A stretch of DNA of 64,000 bases from Comamonas testosteroni TK102 (GCF_000739375.1 NZ_CP006704.1:5518001-5582000); one strand, 5' to 3'. Numbered from the stretch's first letter, positions 1-9,457 are shown. Notes: a model not told the origin generated them from the sequence alone. Numbers and translations: made by a program.

Positions 1-561
1 CACTGCCTCAACGACCTGCTGTTCCGCTGGAAGTCGGGTCTGCTGCCCATCGAGATCAAGGCCATCATCAGCAACCACCGCGAGTTCTATCAGCTGGCGG
101 CCAGCTACAACATTCCCTTCCATCACATTCCCGTGACTGCCGCGACCAAGGCCCAGGCCGAAGAGCGCCAGTACGAGATCATCGAGGAAGAAGGCGCCGA
201 GCTGGTAGTGCTGGCCCGCTACATGCAGGTGCTGTCCAACGATCTGTGCAAAAAGCTGGCCGGTCGCGCCATCAATATCCACCACAGCTTCCTGCCCAGC
301 TTCAAGGGTGCCAAGCCTTACTACCAGGCGCATGACCGCGGCGTGAAGCTGATCGGTGCCACCGCCCACTATGTGACCGCCGACCTCGACGAAGGCCCGA
401 TCATCGAACAGGACGTGGCGCGCGCCGACCATACCGACACCGTCGAAGACCTGACGGCCCGCGGCCGCGACACCGAGAGCCAGGTACTGGCACGTGCCGT
501 GAAATGGCATAGCGAGCGACGCGTCATTCTCAACGGTCACAAGACCGTGGTGTTCCGCTAA
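1..561 (+). CDS. purU: Formyltetrahydrofolate deformylase, C-terminal part (5' end outside window)
   Basis: PurU hydrolyses 10-formyl-tetrahydrofolate to tetrahydrofolate and formate in the cytoplasm. The reading frame is open from base 1 and gives 186 residues, so roughly the first third, including the N-terminal ACT domain, lies upstream. The formyltransferase-fold catalytic region is visible: [14 protein letters not shown] carries the conserved Asn and His, and [13 protein letters not shown] carries the conserved Asp. The C-terminus ([11 protein letters not shown]) is typical of the family. A LysR-type regulator follows 24 bp downstream on the same strand, but nothing links the two functionally. 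Confident by motif and length. Confidence 0.95.
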   Translation, partial: HCLNDLLFRWKSGLLPIEIKAIISNHREFYQLAASYNIPFHHIPVTAATKAQAEERQYEIIEEEGAELVVLARYMQVLSNDLCKKLAGRAINIHHSFLPSFKGAKPYYQAHDRGVKLIGATAHYVTADLDEGPIIEQDVARADHTDTVEDLTARGRDTESQVLARAVKWHSERRVILNGHKTVVFR

Positions 562-585
562 ATCCCTGGGCTTGGGATTGACCAT

Positions 586-1488
586 ATGACCCGCAGCCCC
601 GGCTCCTTGAACAGCATTACGGCCAGGCGGATTCCGCCAATACAGTGCCTGCTCACTTTCGAGGCGCTGGCGCGGCTGCGCTCGGTCACGTTGACGGCGG
701 AGGAACTGTGTGTCACGCCCAGCGCCGTCAGCCACCGGGTCAAGCAGCTGGAGCAGATTCTGGGCGCGCGCCTGTTTGGCCGCACGGATTTCTCGCTGAC
801 CACGGACGGCAGCTCCTATCTGGCCCATGTGCGCGAAGGCCTGGGCGCCTTGCAGCGCTTCCCCGGAGCATCGGCCTCGCCCGGACGCAGACGCCTGAAA
901 CTGGCCGTCACCCCCACATTTGCGCGCGTGATCCTGATTCCACGCCTGCGCCAGTTCACCGAGGCCTATCCCGAAATCGACATTGCGCTGCAGGTTTCGA
1001 TTCCGCTGCTGGATGTGATCGGTGAGGACGCCGACCTGATGGTGCGCTTCGGCGCCGGCCACTATGCCGACGTGGAGCATATCGAACTGGCCCGCGACAC
1101 CGTCACACCGCTGGCCTCACCCAGCTTCATCCGCGAGCACGGACCGTTCGAGCGCCCGGACGACCTGGAAGGCATGCCGCTGCTGCGCAGCCCGCTGGAG
1201 CCCTGGCGCACCTGGTTCGCCGCGACCGGCCTCGACATGGCCGAACCCAACGAAGGCTCTCAGTTCAACGACATCGGCCTGATGTGCGACGCCGCATCGG
1301 CCAGCATGGGGATTGCCCTGGTACGCCACAAGCTCGGAGCCCCCTGGCTGGAAAACGGCACACTGGTGCGCCTGTTCGATGTCGATGCTCCCAGCCCCCA
1401 CGCACACTATCTGTGCTGGAAGACCGGCATCATGGATCGCTGGGAATGCGCAGCCTTCGCAGAGTGGCTGCGCAAGGCCATGGGCTGA
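586..1488 (+). CDS. LysR-family transcriptional regulator (GcvA-like)
   Basis: A 300-residue DNA-binding regulator. The N-terminal winged helix-turn-helix spans about residues 18-75, with TPSAVSHRVKQLEQILGARL as recognition helix and wing. The substrate-binding domain follows from about residue 95 (LKLAVTPTFARVILIPRLRQF). Length and the FxRP-less GcvA-style layout fit LysR proteins that act on divergent or nearby genes. No divergent gene is adjacent: purU lies upstream on the same strand and a helicase follows 80 bp downstream. The target and inducer cannot be deduced. The ATG at 586 gives a complete N-terminus. Confidence 0.88.
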   Translation: MTRSPGSLNSITARRIPPIQCLLTFEALARLRSVTLTAEELCVTPSAVSHRVKQLEQILGARLFGRTDFSLTTDGSSYLAHVREGLGALQRFPGASASPGRRRLKLAVTPTFARVILIPRLRQFTEAYPEIDIALQVSIPLLDVIGEDADLMVRFGAGHYADVEHIELARDTVTPLASPSFIREHGPFERPDDLEGMPLLRSPLEPWRTWFAATGLDMAEPNEGSQFNDIGLMCDAASASMGIALVRHKLGAPWLENGTLVRLFDVDAPSPHAHYLCWKTGIMDRWECAAFAEWLRKAMG

Positions 1489-1568
1489 GCGGCGACCCGT
1501 CGGCTGCGCTGCGGCGCAGCCCGTTGCACAGGCCGCGCGATGGATAACGAAGATGGAGCACTCACGGC

Positions 1569-3488
1569 ATGAACCTGCAGCCCAGGCTGTACCCCGGCCT
1601 TGACCAGAACCAGGCACTCAACAGCGAAGCGTCGTCGCTGCTCATCCGCGCCCTGGCCGGCACGGGCAAGACGACCACGCTGGCCATCAAGGCCGTCGAC
1701 CTGATCCGCACCCAGGGCGCGCGCAAGGTGCTGATGCTGGCCTACTCCGAGGCCGGCATCAAGGCCATTCAGGCACGCCTGGACCGGCTCACCGCCGTCC
1801 ACCTCGAAGGCCTGCACCTGCTCACTCTGGAGCAGTTTTGCGCCCGCCTACTCGAAGAGCAGGGCGACCCCGTGCCCATGCTCTCCTCTGCCCTGGAGAA
1901 GAACCTGCTCATCCAGCAGGCGCATGAGGCGCTGTTGCAAGAGGCCGAACGGCATGCCGAGCTCGACATCCCCGAGCTGTCCGACTATTTCGCACGCCCG
2001 CTGGACATCAGCGCCTTCCTCGCCTTCGAGGCCCAGGCCAAGCAGCGCATGCTGGAACTCGACATCGACGCCAGCGGCCTCGGAGCGCTGGCATATTGCC
2101 GCGACAACGCTCTGGACTACGGCCTGTACCGGCTGCTGCGCAGCTATGAGCGGCTGCGCTCGGGCCCCACCCAGGAGCCGCTGTTCTATGCACCCGGCGA
2201 CTGCACCTACGCGCTGGCCTGCCAGCTGGCCGCACTGGACTTCGATGCCGGCTTTACGCTGCTGCAGGGCCGCTTCGAGGCCGTGCTGTTCGACGAGCTG
2301 CAGGACCTGGACGAGGCAGCGCTGCTGGTGCTGCGGCATCTGGCACGCGGCAACGGCCGCTTCATCGGTGTCGGCGACTTCAACCAGCACATTCTGCCGG
2401 GCGCTTCCTCCATCTTTGGCGACAGCGCCCAACGCATACTGCAGGAGCTGCCCGCAGGCACCGGCCAGGCCACGCTCAACACCACCTATCGCTTCGGCCC
2501 CCTCATCTGCCAGGAACTGAACCGTCTCTTCGGCGTGGAGTTCGAAGCCCATTACCGCAATGCCTCGGCCTGGTTCGAACATCGCCGTGGCGATGATGAG
2601 GACTGCGCGCGGCAGTTGCTGGACATCCATGCCACCGTGGCCCGTCTGCCCCGCAAACCGCAGGACCCGCCCGCCGTGCTGCGCGTCATCCTGCGCTCGC
2701 CCGAAGATTCGATACGGCTTGAATGGCTGTTCGCCCACGAAGGCGTGCACTATGCCTGCAAAGGCATGCAGCGTTTCTACCAGCGCCGTGAAATCGCCCT
2801 GGTGCTGGCCATGCTGTGGGCCATGCCCGGCTGCAGCGGTACCGCCCGGCTCTCGCAAGGCATTCTGAACAGCGCCGCCGAAGGCCTGATGCGCTATGTG
2901 CGCCATGCCAGTCCACCTGACCGGGATCTGCTGGCCAACGGCCTGTTCGACATGAGTGCATTGGGCGAAGCCCCGCCGGAGTCCGACACGCTGCGCATCG
3001 CAGCCGAACTGATGGGACGGCAGAGTGCCATGCGCCGTTTCCTTGCCGTCCAGATCGCACCGGACTCTGCCGCTGCCCGCTTGCTGGCCCTTCCCGCCGA
3101 GCAGTGCGCCGATGCTGGACAGCTGTGCCGCCATCCGCTGCTGCAGCAGTTCTTTGCCCAGGCCGCCATCAGCCGGGAGGAGCTGCGCCAATGCCTGGCC
3201 AGCCTGCAAGCGCTGTCGCAGATCTGCGCCGGGCTTACCGTCGATGAATTCCTGGGCCGTCTCAGCCTCATGGTCCAGTCGAGCATCGCACAGCATCAGC
3301 GCCAGGAAAAACCCAGCCTGCAGCTGCTCACGGTGGAGCGCAGCAAAGGCCATGAATACGACTATGTGGCCGTGCCCTTCGTCCATGCCAGGCATTTCTC
3401 CTCCGATGCGAACGACCCGCAGCGCAATCTGCTCTATGTCGCCATGACCCGCGCCAGCAAGCGGCTGTGGGTACTGGAAAGCAGCTGA
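1569..3488 (+). CDS. UvrD/Rep-like superfamily I DNA helicase, short form
   Basis: A 639-residue ATP-dependent helicase of the UvrD superfamily. Walker A is GTGKTTT at residues 31-37, Walker B is LFDELQDLDEAALL near residue 240, motif III is VGDFNQHI near 266, motif IV is TTYRFGP near 303, and the C-terminal motifs V/VI are LTVERSKGHEYDYVAV and NLLYVAMTRASKRLWVL. It is shorter than UvrD or Rep (about 670-720 residues) and lacks an obvious nuclease domain, so it is not RecB or AddA. The start follows the LysR gene by 80 bp. Its physiological role (repair, or conflict with replication) is unknown. Confidence 0.85.
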   Translation: MNLQPRLYPGLDQNQALNSEASSLLIRALAGTGKTTTLAIKAVDLIRTQGARKVLMLAYSEAGIKAIQARLDRLTAVHLEGLHLLTLEQFCARLLEEQGDPVPMLSSALEKNLLIQQAHEALLQEAERHAELDIPELSDYFARPLDISAFLAFEAQAKQRMLELDIDASGLGALAYCRDNALDYGLYRLLRSYERLRSGPTQEPLFYAPGDCTYALACQLAALDFDAGFTLLQGRFEAVLFDELQDLDEAALLVLRHLARGNGRFIGVGDFNQHILPGASSIFGDSAQRILQELPAGTGQATLNTTYRFGPLICQELNRLFGVEFEAHYRNASAWFEHRRGDDEDCARQLLDIHATVARLPRKPQDPPAVLRVILRSPEDSIRLEWLFAHEGVHYACKGMQRFYQRREIALVLAMLWAMPGCSGTARLSQGILNSAAEGLMRYVRHASPPDRDLLANGLFDMSALGEAPPESDTLRIAAELMGRQSAMRRFLAVQIAPDSAAARLLALPAEQCADAGQLCRHPLLQQFFAQAAISREELRQCLASLQALSQICAGLTVDEFLGRLSLMVQSSIAQHQRQEKPSLQLLTVERSKGHEYDYVAVPFVHARHFSSDANDPQRNLLYVAMTRASKRLWVLESS

Positions 3489-3507
3489 CGACGCAAGGCC
3501 GTGGGCT

Positions 3508-3528
3508 GATACAGGTCAAGCCTGTATC
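3508..3528. terminator. Hairpin after helicase gene, weak terminator candidate
   Basis: An 8-bp perfect stem (GATACAGG/CCTGTATC) with a 5-nt loop lies 20 bp past the helicase stop codon. No T-run follows, so it may be a pause or stability element rather than a full rho-independent terminator. Confidence 0.35.
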
Positions 3529-3644
3529 CCGCATGCGAGTCAAAACTGCGTAACGTCGCTGCGTGCAGACATTGCCGCAGTTGCCCTCTATCGCCGGCCT
3601 GCTCCCCCTCCCACCATGGGCTCACAACAACGAGGAGGAGACCT

Positions 3645-4763
3645 ATGCCAACCCCAATGCGCTGCGCCTGGCTTCTGGCCGCCGGCATTGCCGCCCTGCC
3701 CCTGCATGCGCAGGACAGCCCCGTCACCATCGGTGCCAGCCTGCCGCTGTCCGGTGCACAGGCCGAGGCCGGCAAGGAAGGGCTGAGCATCATGCAGGCC
3801 CAGGTGGAGGCTTTCAACAAGCTCGGCGGACTGGGGGGCAAGCCTCTGACGCTCAAAGTACTGGACGATGGCTACGAACCGCAGCGCGCCGCCGGCAATG
3901 CACGCCAGCTGATCCAGGAAGGGGCCGTGGCCCTGCTCAACTGCTGGGGAACGGCCAGCTGCGCCGCCATGCAGCCCGAGATACAGCAGGGCCAGACCGC
4001 CCTGGTGGGGGTGATTGCAGGGGCCGGCAGCATGCGCCAGCAGCCAAGCCAATTCGTCTACCCGCTGCGCGCCAGCACTCAGGCCGAAATTGCGGCCATG
4101 TTGCAGCAAATGCAGACCATAGGTCTGCGACGAGTCGCCATCGTTCATCAGAACGACGGCTTCGGCAAAGACAGTCTGCAGATTGCCCTGACCGCCTTTG
4201 CCGCCAAGGACCTCAAACCCGTCATCACACTGGCCGTGGAAGCATCGGGCGCCAATACCCCGGAGCTGGCCAGGCAGCTGGCCGCCCAGCCCGATCTCCA
4301 GGGCGTCATCGTGCTGGCGGGCGCTCCGGCCACCATAGGTCTGATCAGCATGGCCAGGCAGGCCCATGTCACCGCACCGTTCTACAACCTGGCCGCTCAG
4401 GCCAATCGCGCCGTGGTGCAAGGGCTGGGGCCGTATACGCGCGGCATCGCCTTCACCACCCTGGTGCCCAGTCCCTGGAAGGGCGCGATCCCGGCCATCA
4501 GGGACTACCAGCAACTCGTCGGCCAGCCAGGCATGCCGCCAGCCTCCTGCCTGGGGCTGGAAGTCTTTCTCAACACCCGCACCCTGCTCGATGCGCTGCG
4601 CAAGGCCACGCCCTCCAATCAGCGTGCGAGCCTGACTGCCGCACTCGACGCCATGGGGGAGGTTCGCTACGGCGCCATGCACCTGCGCTTCACGCCGCCA
4701 CGCAGCGGCTCCAGCTATGTCGGGTTGACCATGATCGACGCAGGCGGCCATTTCAGAGAATAA
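3645..4763 (+). CDS. Branched-chain amino acid-type ABC transporter substrate-binding protein (orphan)
   Basis: A 372-residue periplasmic binding protein of the LivJ/LivK (Peripla_BP_6) family. A Sec signal peptide occupies about residues 1-22 (LHA just before the mature protein), followed by the typical VTIGASLPLSGAQAEAGKEG start. A strong ribosome-binding site (GAGGAGG) lies just upstream of the ATG. No permease or ATPase genes are nearby, so it either feeds a transporter encoded elsewhere or serves as a sensor or scavenger. The ligand is unknown; this family also binds amides, aromatic acids and other small acids. Confidence 0.85.
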   Translation: MPTPMRCAWLLAAGIAALPLHAQDSPVTIGASLPLSGAQAEAGKEGLSIMQAQVEAFNKLGGLGGKPLTLKVLDDGYEPQRAAGNARQLIQEGAVALLNCWGTASCAAMQPEIQQGQTALVGVIAGAGSMRQQPSQFVYPLRASTQAEIAAMLQQMQTIGLRRVAIVHQNDGFGKDSLQIALTAFAAKDLKPVITLAVEASGANTPELARQLAAQPDLQGVIVLAGAPATIGLISMARQAHVTAPFYNLAAQANRAVVQGLGPYTRGIAFTTLVPSPWKGAIPAIRDYQQLVGQPGMPPASCLGLEVFLNTRTLLDALRKATPSNQRASLTAALDAMGEVRYGAMHLRFTPPRSGSSYVGLTMIDAGGHFRE

Positions 4764-4771
4764 ATCGTCTC

Positions 4772-4808
4772 AATCGCTTACCCATAAAGCGTTTAATGCT
4801 CTCATTTC
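4772..4808 (-). repeat. Short intergenic repeat, family 3 copy a
   Basis: Read on the minus strand this stretch (core CGCTTTATGGGTAAGCGATT) resembles 31816-31850 on the plus strand, which carries GCGCTTTATGGGT followed by GAGATT, with the same flanking ATGAG. The surrounding 138-bp gap (4764-4901) is AT-richer than the genes beside it. Homology between the two stretches is my own alignment by eye. Confidence 0.45.
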
Positions 4809-4901
4809 AAAAGCTTTCATGACTGTCATCGCAAAGCATTTCAAGCAGCTTTGCAATAAAGCTCACACCAAGGCGCGGGCGCATCCCCTACATTTGCAGG
4901 C

Positions 4902-6449
4902 ATGACGTCCGCCAGCACATTCACCGATCTCGTCGCCACCTCCAGCACGGCGGCCAACGCAGCACATCACCTGCCCGAGCCGTCCGAGCGCGCCACGCGC
5001 CAGGCCGAGGTGCTGGCGGCACTGCGCCCCCATGTGCCGGCGCATGCCCTGCTCTATCAGAGCGAAGACACCACGCCCTATGAATGCGACGGACTGACGG
5101 CCTACCGCCAGCGCCCGCTGCTGGTCTGCCTGCCCGAGACTTATGCACAGGTGCAGGCCGTGCTCAAGGCCTGCCATGCCATCGCGGCTCCCGTCATTGC
5201 GCGCGGCGCGGGCACCGGACTTTCGGGCGGCGCCATGCCCCACCCCATGGGCGTGACGCTGTCGCTGGCCAAGTTCAACAAAATCCTCGGCGTCGATGCC
5301 TACAGCCGCACGGCCCTGGTTCAATGCGGCGTTCGCAACCTTGCCATCAGCGAAGCCGCTGCCCCCTACGGTCTGTACTATGCGCCCGACCCCAGCAGCC
5401 AGATCGCCTGCACCATCGGTGGCAATGTGGCCGAGAACTCGGGCGGCGTGCACTGCCTCAAATACGGACTCACGGTGCACAACGTGCTCAAGGTCAAGGG
5501 CTTCAGCATCGAAGGCGAGCCCGTCGAATTCGGCTCGGATGCACTCGACACCCCCGGACTGGACTTGCTGGCCGTCATGATAGGCAGCGAAGGCATGCTG
5601 GCCGTGGTAACCGAGGTCACGGTCAAGCTCGTGCCCAAGCCCCAGCTGGCGCGCTGCATCATGGCCAGCTTCGACGATGTGCGCAAAGCCGGCGACGCAG
5701 TGGCCGCAGTGATCGCGGCCGGCATCATTCCGGCCGGGCTGGAAATGATGGACAAGCCCATGACGGCCGCCGTGGAGGATTTTGTGCGTGCCGGCTATGA
5801 CCTCACGGCGGAAGCTATCTTGCTGTGCGAGAGCGACGGCACGCCCGAGGAGGTGGAAGAAGAGATCGCCCGCATGAGCGAAGTGCTGCGCCACGCCGGA
5901 GCCACGGCCATCACCGTGAGCGAGAGCGAGGAAGAGCGCCTGCGCTTCTGGAGCGGGCGCAAGAATGCCTTTCCCGCCAGCGGGCGCATCAGCCCCGACT
6001 ACATGTGCATGGACTCAACCATTCCACGCAAGCGCCTGGCCGACATCCTGCTCGCGATCCAGGAGATGGAGAAGAAGTACCAGCTGCGCTGCGCCAATGT
6101 GTTCCACGCGGGCGACGGCAATCTGCATCCCCTGATCCTGTTCGATGCCAACAACCCCGACGAGCTGCACCGCTGCGAGCTGTTCGGTGCCGACATTCTG
6201 GAAACCAGCGTGGCCATGGGCGGCACGGTGACAGGCGAGCATGGTGTCGGAGTGGAAAAGCTCAACAGCATGTGCACCCAGTTCACCACGGCCGAGAACG
6301 CTCAGATGTTCGCGCTCAAGGCAGCGTTTGATCCGCAATCCCTGCTCAACCCCGGCAAGGTGATTCCAACGCTCAACCGCTGCGCAGAGTACGGCAAGAT
6401 GCTGGTGCGCGGCGGCCAGATCGCCCATCCCGAGCTGCCGCGATTCTGA
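4902..6449 (+). CDS. FAD-linked oxidase, glycolate oxidase GlcD / D-lactate dehydrogenase family
   Basis: A 515-residue flavoprotein of the VAO/PCMH fold that oxidises a D-2-hydroxyacid. The FAD-binding loop is seen at about residues 97-125 (VIARGAGTGLSGGAMPHP), with further FAD contacts in SSQIACTIGGNVAENSGG. The C-terminal FAD-oxidase domain has the conserved VFHAGDGNLHPLI near residue 400 and TGEHGVGVEKL near 444. The length equals GlcD and D-lactate dehydrogenase proteins without iron-sulfur fusions. GlcE and GlcF partners are not adjacent, so the exact substrate (glycolate, D-lactate or another hydroxyacid) and electron acceptor are open. Confidence 0.88.
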   Translation: MTSASTFTDLVATSSTAANAAHHLPEPSERATRQAEVLAALRPHVPAHALLYQSEDTTPYECDGLTAYRQRPLLVCLPETYAQVQAVLKACHAIAAPVIARGAGTGLSGGAMPHPMGVTLSLAKFNKILGVDAYSRTALVQCGVRNLAISEAAAPYGLYYAPDPSSQIACTIGGNVAENSGGVHCLKYGLTVHNVLKVKGFSIEGEPVEFGSDALDTPGLDLLAVMIGSEGMLAVVTEVTVKLVPKPQLARCIMASFDDVRKAGDAVAAVIAAGIIPAGLEMMDKPMTAAVEDFVRAGYDLTAEAILLCESDGTPEEVEEEIARMSEVLRHAGATAITVSESEEERLRFWSGRKNAFPASGRISPDYMCMDSTIPRKRLADILLAIQEMEKKYQLRCANVFHAGDGNLHPLILFDANNPDELHRCELFGADILETSVAMGGTVTGEHGVGVEKLNSMCTQFTTAENAQMFALKAAFDPQSLLNPGKVIPTLNRCAEYGKMLVRGGQIAHPELPRF

Positions 6450-6718
6450 GAACGTGCTTGCGATCTCCTCGCGCCACGACAGAGGCTTTGCGGGATGGGA
6501 TGCCAGGCGCGATACCGCAGCAATAGTTCTGCTATTGCGAGGATTCGCAACGCCGCAGACCGCCCGCAAAGACACTGTCCCGAAGGGTTGGAGCGCAATC
6601 GGGCGATTTCTACGCGCTGTCTCTTGCTTGCACCCCGGTGCAAGCGGCGGGCCATCGCTTCGAACTCATCCCGATTGCGCTCCAACGTGGCTGCGTAGAG
6701 ACCGCAAACACGTTCTGA
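6447..6718. repeat. Structured non-coding element with nested inverted repeats
   Basis: This 272-bp element fills the gap between the FAD oxidase and the sugar dehydrogenase. Its ends form an imperfect 22-bp inverted repeat (6447-6468 with 6697-6718, about 18 matches). Inside are a perfect 17-bp inverted repeat (6587-6603 with 6670-6686, GTTGGAGCGCAATCGGG), a 9-bp-stem hairpin at 6626-6645 and a 7-bp-stem hairpin at 6520-6538. No plausible gene is present. It looks like a MITE or complex palindromic repeat; a structured RNA is the alternative. The left end overlaps the oxidase stop codon. Confidence 0.6.
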
Positions 6719-6770
6719 AGTCCGGCCATGGCAAGATCACGGCTGCTGAATGCATTTGTGGAGCCGTTCG

Positions 6771-8042
6771 ATGATCTCTTCCATCGGTAAGACGCTGGGC
6801 CTGCTGCTGGCCCCGGCACTGCTGACGCTGGCTGCGCCCCAGCCCGCACAGGCGCGTGGCTACACCTCCACCGGCAAATGCGGCATCTATCCGCGCCTGG
6901 CCATCACCAGCCCCGCCGGCACCTGCGTGGGCCTGATTGCCGACGAAGCCCACGGCCTGCGCTTTCCGCGTCGCGTGCTGGAAATTGCGCCTGGCCGCAT
7001 CTGGGTGCTGGACATGGGCAACTGGATGCCCCATGTGGGCCAGCTGATCGAGCTTCGGCTGCCTCCTGACTCCGCCACTGCCGCCAATGCCAACACCACG
7101 GCCAAGGCCGTGGAAGCCCGGGTGCTGCTGAGCAGGCTCAACTATCCTTCGGGCATGGTGCGCGGACCTGACGGTAAGGTCTATATCGGCGAGGCCGACA
7201 AGATATGGCGGGCTGCAGTGCCCGCTCTCGGCCAGACGCCGCAGCCCGAGATGCTGGCCAGCGGCCTGCCAGCCGACGGCGCCCATCTGCTCAAGGAGCT
7301 GGCGTTTGCGCCGGACGGCAGCCTCTACGTGAACATGGGCTCGGCCACCGACGCCTGCCGGAGTGAGGACCAGAAGCAACCCGTTCCCTGCCCCGAGCGC
7401 AGCGCGGCCATGCCGCGCGCTGCGGTCTGGCGCATGGTGCTGCAGCCTGGCCCGCAGAGCGTCAAGGAATTCAAGCCATTTGCCAGCGGCTTGCGCAATT
7501 CCATGGCGCTGGCCGTGATGCCCGATGGCCCAGCGGCGGGCACGATCTGGCAGGGCGAGAACAATATCGACTACCGCGATCCCAAGCAGCCGCCCGAGGA
7601 GCTCAACCTGCTGCGCGCAGGTGCCGACTATGGCTGGCCTTATTGCATAGGCGCACGCCAGAGCGCGCAAGGCTATGAAAAGCGCTTCGACTGCAGCAAG
7701 ACCGAAGCACCGCACATGCTCTGGCCCGCCCATGTGGCTCCGCTGCAAATGCTGGCGACACCGATCGGCAGTGCATTTGGAGGGCAATTGCTGGTGGCCT
7801 GGCATGGACAGCGGGCCGAGGGCCAGCGCCTCGTGGGCTTTGCACGCGACGGCAAGGGCCGGCCCTCGGGCCAGCCCATTCAGTGGCTGAGCAACTGGGA
7901 TGCCAAACCCGGTCTGCGCCCCGCCGGGCGCCCCACGGGCATGGGTATCGACCATGCGGGCCGGCTGCTGGTGGTGGAGGACTTCAACCGCAGCCTGCTG
8001 GTGCTGATGAGCGAAGCAGGCATGGCGCCAAGGCCCAAATAA
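6771..8042 (+). CDS. PQQ-dependent sugar dehydrogenase-like secreted protein
   Basis: A 423-residue exported beta-propeller protein of the glucose/sorbosone dehydrogenase family. A signal peptide covers about residues 1-29 (ends near QPAQA). Propeller landmarks include NYPSGMVRGPDGKVYIGEADKIW, FAPDGSLYVNMGSATDAC and GWPYCIGARQSAQGYEKRFDC; the Cys residues in the latter two suggest disulfides. These enzymes oxidise aldoses or other alcohols with PQQ in the periplasm. The ATG at 6771 is preferred over an in-frame ATG at 6750 because GTGGAG sits 6 bp upstream and the signal peptide then begins correctly. The substrate is unknown. Confidence 0.82.
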   Translation: MISSIGKTLGLLLAPALLTLAAPQPAQARGYTSTGKCGIYPRLAITSPAGTCVGLIADEAHGLRFPRRVLEIAPGRIWVLDMGNWMPHVGQLIELRLPPDSATAANANTTAKAVEARVLLSRLNYPSGMVRGPDGKVYIGEADKIWRAAVPALGQTPQPEMLASGLPADGAHLLKELAFAPDGSLYVNMGSATDACRSEDQKQPVPCPERSAAMPRAAVWRMVLQPGPQSVKEFKPFASGLRNSMALAVMPDGPAAGTIWQGENNIDYRDPKQPPEELNLLRAGADYGWPYCIGARQSAQGYEKRFDCSKTEAPHMLWPAHVAPLQMLATPIGSAFGGQLLVAWHGQRAEGQRLVGFARDGKGRPSGQPIQWLSNWDAKPGLRPAGRPTGMGIDHAGRLLVVEDFNRSLLVLMSEAGMAPRPK

Positions 8043-8055
8043 CCCGGTAAGGCGC

Positions 8056-9387
8056 TCAGTTCGTCACATCGCGCCCGCGCGCCAGAAACCGGGCGTACTC
8101 ATCGCCCGGAACAAACAGGCCGCCCGTGGTCCAGACGATATGTGTGGCGTTCGCCATATGCGCCTGCAGCTTCTGGCGCTGCAGATAGTCCTGACCCGCA
8201 GCACTTTCCAGAAGGGCACGCGGACCGCCAAAGCCCGCTGCAGCCGATGGCTCGATCTGCAGCCCCTCGCTGTCCTGCAACAGGTACAGATGGCGAAACA
8301 GGGTCTCGTCCGCCACCGTGAACACGCCGCCGAGAAAACCACGCACCACGTCGGCAGCCAGCTCCGACGCACGCGGCACGGCCAGGCCGTCGGCCTCGGT
8401 CCGGTTGTTCAGGCCCAGCGCATAGACCGAGGGATGGGCGCCCAGGCCCGGCAGGGCCGAGGCACCGGCCAGCATCTCCACCATGAAGCAGGGCGACTGC
8501 ACGGGTTCGGCAAAAAAACAATGCACATGCGGCCCGAATGCCTGCTGCAGACCCAGCGCCACGCCGCCAGGCGCGCCTCCCACGCCGCAGGGGAGGTAGA
8601 CAAACAAGGGATGCGTCTCGTCCACGGCAAGCTGGTGCTGTGCAAGCTGCGCGACCAGGTATGGAGCCGCCGCCGCATAGCCCAGCAGCAGCGAGAGCGA
8701 ATGCTCGTCATCCACAAAGTGACAGTGAGGGTCCCGGTCGGCCAGCGCGCGGCCCGCAGCCACGGCCTGGGCATAGTCGCCGGCATGCTCCACCACCTGC
8801 ACGCCACGCGCACGCAGGCGCTGCTTTTTCCATTCCTTGGCATCGGCTGACATATGGACCACCGCCTCGAAGCCCAGGGCCGAGGCCATGATGCCGATCG
8901 ACAGGCCCAGGTTGCCCGTGGAGCCTACCGCCACCTGGTAGCGGGCAAACACCGCACGCGCGGCATCGGCGGCCAGTTGCAGATAGTCGCCATCAGCCAG
9001 CAGGCCGTGCTGCAAGGCGATCCGCTCCGCGTACTCCAGCACCTCGTGCACGCCACCGCGCGCCTTGATAGAGCCCGCCACCGGCAGGCTGTGATCGGCC
9101 TTGAGCCAGAGTCGGCCCATCTGCTCGGGCAGTTGCAACGCCCGCTGCATCTGCGGCACCGGCTGCAGCGCTGATTCAATGCGCCCGCCAGCCACCTGCA
9201 GCTCGGGAAACAGCCGCGCCAGCAGGGGCGCAAAACGCTCGAAGCGCTCTACGGCCTGCTGAACCTGGGCCGCGTCTATGACCTGCGAGGACTGTTCTGC
9301 ATCGCTGCGCCCGGCCCACAGCGTGGGCCGGGCATGGCGCAGATCTTCAACCAGGTCGTGCAGCACGGAGAAAGTCATGGCATGCAT
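8056..9387 (-). CDS. dsdA: D-serine ammonia-lyase (D-serine dehydratase)
   Basis: DsdA converts D-serine to pyruvate and ammonia with pyridoxal phosphate. The 443-residue length is typical. The PLP lysine is K108 in [20 protein letters not shown], the phosphate-binding Gly loop is [12 protein letters not shown], and the cofactor-ring loop is [14 protein letters not shown]. An alternative start is the in-frame ATG 9 bp downstream ([10 protein letters not shown]). It stands alone: the usual regulator DsdC and permease DsdX are absent. It converges with the sugar dehydrogenase gene, the two stops being 13 bp apart. Likely role: detoxification or use of D-serine. Confidence 0.93.
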   Translation of the reverse strand: MHAMTFSVLHDLVEDLRHARPTLWAGRSDAEQSSQVIDAAQVQQAVERFERFAPLLARLFPELQVAGGRIESALQPVPQMQRALQLPEQMGRLWLKADHSLPVAGSIKARGGVHEVLEYAERIALQHGLLADGDYLQLAADAARAVFARYQVAVGSTGNLGLSIGIMASALGFEAVVHMSADAKEWKKQRLRARGVQVVEHAGDYAQAVAAGRALADRDPHCHFVDDEHSLSLLLGYAAAAPYLVAQLAQHQLAVDETHPLFVYLPCGVGGAPGGVALGLQQAFGPHVHCFFAEPVQSPCFMVEMLAGASALPGLGAHPSVYALGLNNRTEADGLAVPRASELAADVVRGFLGGVFTVADETLFRHLYLLQDSEGLQIEPSAAAGFGGPRALLESAAGQDYLQRQKLQAHMANATHIVWTTGGLFVPGDEYARFLARGRDVTN

Positions 9388-9457
9388 CCATCGTCATACA
9401 AGACAGCCATGTTAGGGCCAATGGAGCATGCCGGACGGGACGGCCAAGGCGTGGCTG

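Noticed and set aside
6454..6774. Short plus-strand open frame (106 codons) in the gap after the FAD oxidase
   Set aside because: It lies wholly in a region dominated by inverted repeats and hairpins, has no ribosome site and no protein-like composition; a repeat element explains it better.
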